DNA from: Aquiluna sp.
GTDB taxonomy: Bacteria; Actinomycetota; Actinomycetes; Actinomycetales; Microbacteriaceae
NCBI GenBank assembly: GCA_017854485.1
Contig: JAFMHN010000005.1
Coordinates: forward strand, 1-64,000
Direction: 5' to 3'
DNA: 64,000 nucleotides
Shown here one piece after another: positions 62,504 to 64,000 of this stretch. The notes beneath the pieces were generated by a model. The model was not told the DNA's origin and searched no databases. It saw only the letters and a list, made by a program, of their open reading frames with translations. A program made the translations under genes and the position numbers. How positions within the stretch are numbered: position 1 is the stretch's first letter; each line of letters starts with the position of its first letter.

Positions 62504-63844
62504 CTAATTCCTTGCAGTTTCCACAAGTTGCTCAGCTACCAAAAATGCTAGCTCCAATGACTGCTTGTGGTTCAGTCTTGGGTCACAAACCGACTCGTAG
62601 CGCTCTTCCAGCGTCTTCTCATCAATTTGCTCAGAGCCGCCGAGGCACTCGGCGACATCGTCGCCGGTCAGCTCAACGTGCAGACCACCGGGGTGGGTGC
62701 CAAGTTCGCGGTGAACCTCGAAAAAGCCCATGACCTCATCCATGACATCGTCGAACCTTCTTGACTTGTAGCCGTTCTTGGTGGTCATGCCGTTGCCGTG
62801 CATCGGGTCAGTAATCCAGAGTGGGTTTGCACCGGACTCCTGAGCTGCTTCGATAAGGCGAGGTAGCTCGTCTCTAATCTTTCCAGCACCCATGCGGCTG
62901 ATGAAAGTCAGTCGTCCTGGCTCGCGGTTTGGGTCTAGCTTGTCAATTAGCTGCAGCACATCTTCTTTAGTTGAAGTTGGCCCAAGCTTCACTCCAAGCG
63001 GGTTTTTCACTCGTGAGAAGTAATCGACGTGTGCGCCATCTAGCTGCCTGGTGCGCTCACCAATCCAAATAAAGTGACCGCTGGTGACATACGGGGCGCC
63101 CGATCTGGAATCAAGCCTTGTCAGAGGAACCTCGTAATCAAAAAGCAGACCCTCGTGCGAAACGAAAAACTCAGTTGATTTCAGCTCGTTGGCATCAATG
63201 CCGCAGGCCTCCATAAAGCACATCGCTCGGTCAATGTCCTGGGCAATACTTTCGTAGCGCTTGTTCGCTGGGTTATCAGTAAAGCCCTTGTTCCAGGAGT
63301 GAACTTCGCGAAGGTCTGCGAAGCCGCCGGTGGTGAAGGCGCGAATTAGGTTCAGGGTGCTGGCGGAAGTGTTGTAGGCCTGCATCAAACGGTATGGGTC
63401 GTTCACGCGCGACTCTGGGGTGAATTCGTAACCATTGACCGCGTCGCCGCGGTAGGCAGGAAGCGTTAGGTCTCCCCTGGTTTCAGTGTCTGAAGATCGT
63501 GGCTTAGCGAACTGCCCGGCCATGCGGCCCATCTTGACAACTGGCAGTGACGATCCATACATAAGCACGACTGCCATTTGCAGGACGGTCTTGATGCGGT
63601 TGCGGATGCGGTCTGCGGTGGCGTCTGCGAAAGTCTCGGCACAGTCCCCGCCCTGCAAGATGAAACCCTCGCCCTTTGCAGCGTCAGCAATGCGCTTTTT
63701 TAGCGTGTCAACTTCGCCGGCAAAAACCAACGGTGGCTGCGCGGAAAGCTCCTGCTTTACCTGCTCAAGCAGAATCTCGCTGTCCCAAGTTGGTTGCTGC
63801 TTCGCCTCAAGGTTGAGGTAGTTGTCTAATCCGAACTCTTTCAC
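62504..63844 (-). CDS. aroG: 3-deoxy-7-phosphoheptulonate synthase, class II (DAHP synthase)
   Basis: The 446-aa enzyme condenses PEP and erythrose-4-phosphate, the entry step of the shikimate pathway. Class II (plant/mycobacterial type) features include FILQGGDCAETFAD near residue 78 with a metal-binding cysteine, KMGRMAGQFAKPRSS near 103, and WITDPMHGNGM near 340. It starts with GTG behind AGGGAAG, 3 bases after the stop of the upstream acyltransferase gene. It feeds trpD-dependent tryptophan synthesis. Confidence 0.95.
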   Translation of the reverse strand: MKEFGLDNYLNLEAKQQPTWDSEILLEQVKQELSAQPPLVFAGEVDTLKKRIADAAKGEGFILQGGDCAETFADATADRIRNRIKTVLQMAVVLMYGSSLPVVKMGRMAGQFAKPRSSDTETRGDLTLPAYRGDAVNGYEFTPESRVNDPYRLMQAYNTSASTLNLIRAFTTGGFADLREVHSWNKGFTDNPANKRYESIAQDIDRAMCFMEACGIDANELKSTEFFVSHEGLLFDYEVPLTRLDSRSGAPYVTSGHFIWIGERTRQLDGAHVDYFSRVKNPLGVKLGPTSTKEDVLQLIDKLDPNREPGRLTFISRMGAGKIRDELPRLIEAAQESGANPLWITDPMHGNGMTTKNGYKSRRFDDVMDEVMGFFEVHRELGTHPGGLHVELTGDDVAECLGGSEQIDEKTLEERYESVCDPRLNHKQSLELAFLVAEQLVETARN

Positions 63845-63850
63845 GCTTCC

Positions 63851-64000
63851 CTATTCTGACCTTGCAAGTCTGTTTCTTACGGTCGAGGCATAAACATCCT
63901 CGTAATCCTGATTGCTCAATCGATGGATGCTGTAGATGATCTGATCTGCCACGGCCCGCAAAACTGCTCGTTCGCCTTCCATGCCGGCGAACCTAGAAAA
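63851..64000 (-). CDS. plsC: Lysophospholipid/1-acylglycerol-3-phosphate acyltransferase, C-terminal end (partial)
   Basis: Only the last 49 codons are present, running off the window edge. The tail reads RFAGMEGERAVLRAVADQIIYSIHRL, then YEDVYASTV, ending in TAG. This matches the C-terminus of actinobacterial PlsC-type acyltransferases that stand upstream of class II aroG (Rv2182c position). The catalytic HxxxxD motif is outside the window, so the call rests on the tail and gene order. Confidence 0.65.
   Translation of the reverse strand, partial: FSRFAGMEGERAVLRAVADQIIYSIHRLSNQDYEDVYASTVRNRLARSE

Noticed and set aside
1-64000. Mobile elements, prophage, CRISPR, restriction or toxin-antitoxin genes
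   Set aside because: No transposase, integrase, repeat array or defence gene was seen on either strand; all large ORFs are core functions.

Overview
The window looks like core chromosome from a small-genome actinobacterium, most likely a Microbacteriaceae member of the freshwater Luna (Rhodoluna/Aquiluna) type. The support is an actinobacterial gene set (rbpA, wag31/divIVA, sepF, pafBC, helY, ppm1, type II DAHP synthase, qcrCAB/ctaCDEF), mycobacteria-like gene order in several blocks, moderate GC by eye (about one half), very short intergenic gaps, and missing genes at several conserved loci. The genus is inference; no 16S gene is present. I see no mobile element, phage, CRISPR array or defence system, and no gene-free stretch longer than 300 bases.

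Layout. 1-3.2 kb: the tail of fabI, then serB-glgC facing away from glgA/glgM. 3.2-10.5 kb: an ABC ATPase, rpmE2, an exonuclease, an alpha/beta hydrolase with a glycosyltransferase, a phosphatase, a sirtuin, tRNA-Leu(GAG), uppP and a PAC2 protein. 10.5-21 kb: HAD hydrolase, trmI, a two-domain FKBP lipoprotein, pafB-pafC, a small membrane protein, tatA-tatC, helY, then lnt-ppm1. In many actinobacteria the Pup-proteasome genes lie between trmI and pafBC; here they are absent from that site. 21-24 kb: rbpA, a phosphodiesterase, a YczE-like protein and trpD. 24-32 kb: the bc1-aa3 respiratory supercomplex in two convergent operons (ctaE-qcrCAB and ctaC-ctaD-ctaF), with erpA and an M20 peptidase upstream of ctaC. 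33.8-38.6 kb: a DUF3043 protein, aldo/keto reductase, hisD-nrdR-pyrD and a flavin reductase. 38.6-60.5 kb: one long minus-strand run, mraZ-rsmH-ftsL-ftsI-murE-murF-mraY-murD-ftsW-murG-murC-ftsQ-ftsZ-yggS-sepF-yggT-divIVA-lspA-rluA family-dnaE, which makes and shapes the cell wall and divides the cell. 60.6-64 kb: DUF3040, a polyprenyl synthetase, an Rv2175c-like DNA-binding protein, aroG and the tail of an acyltransferase.

Expression signals. At least twelve genes have a TANNNT -10 hexamer 6-7 bases before the start codon, which implies leaderless mRNAs and moves several starts. Genes inside operons usually have a Shine-Dalgarno sequence or overlap the previous gene by ATGA or TTGA. TTG starts are common. 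Five convergent pairs share a four-base stop overlap. Other signals are three 10-base MraZ boxes before mraZ, a possible SigR/SigH-type promoter before rbpA, and a symmetric -10 serving two divergent genes.

I did not find a clearly new biological system. The most informative observations are losses at conserved loci (Pup-proteasome, a PknL-type kinase, the YfiH-type laccase-domain gene) and the compact promoter architecture.
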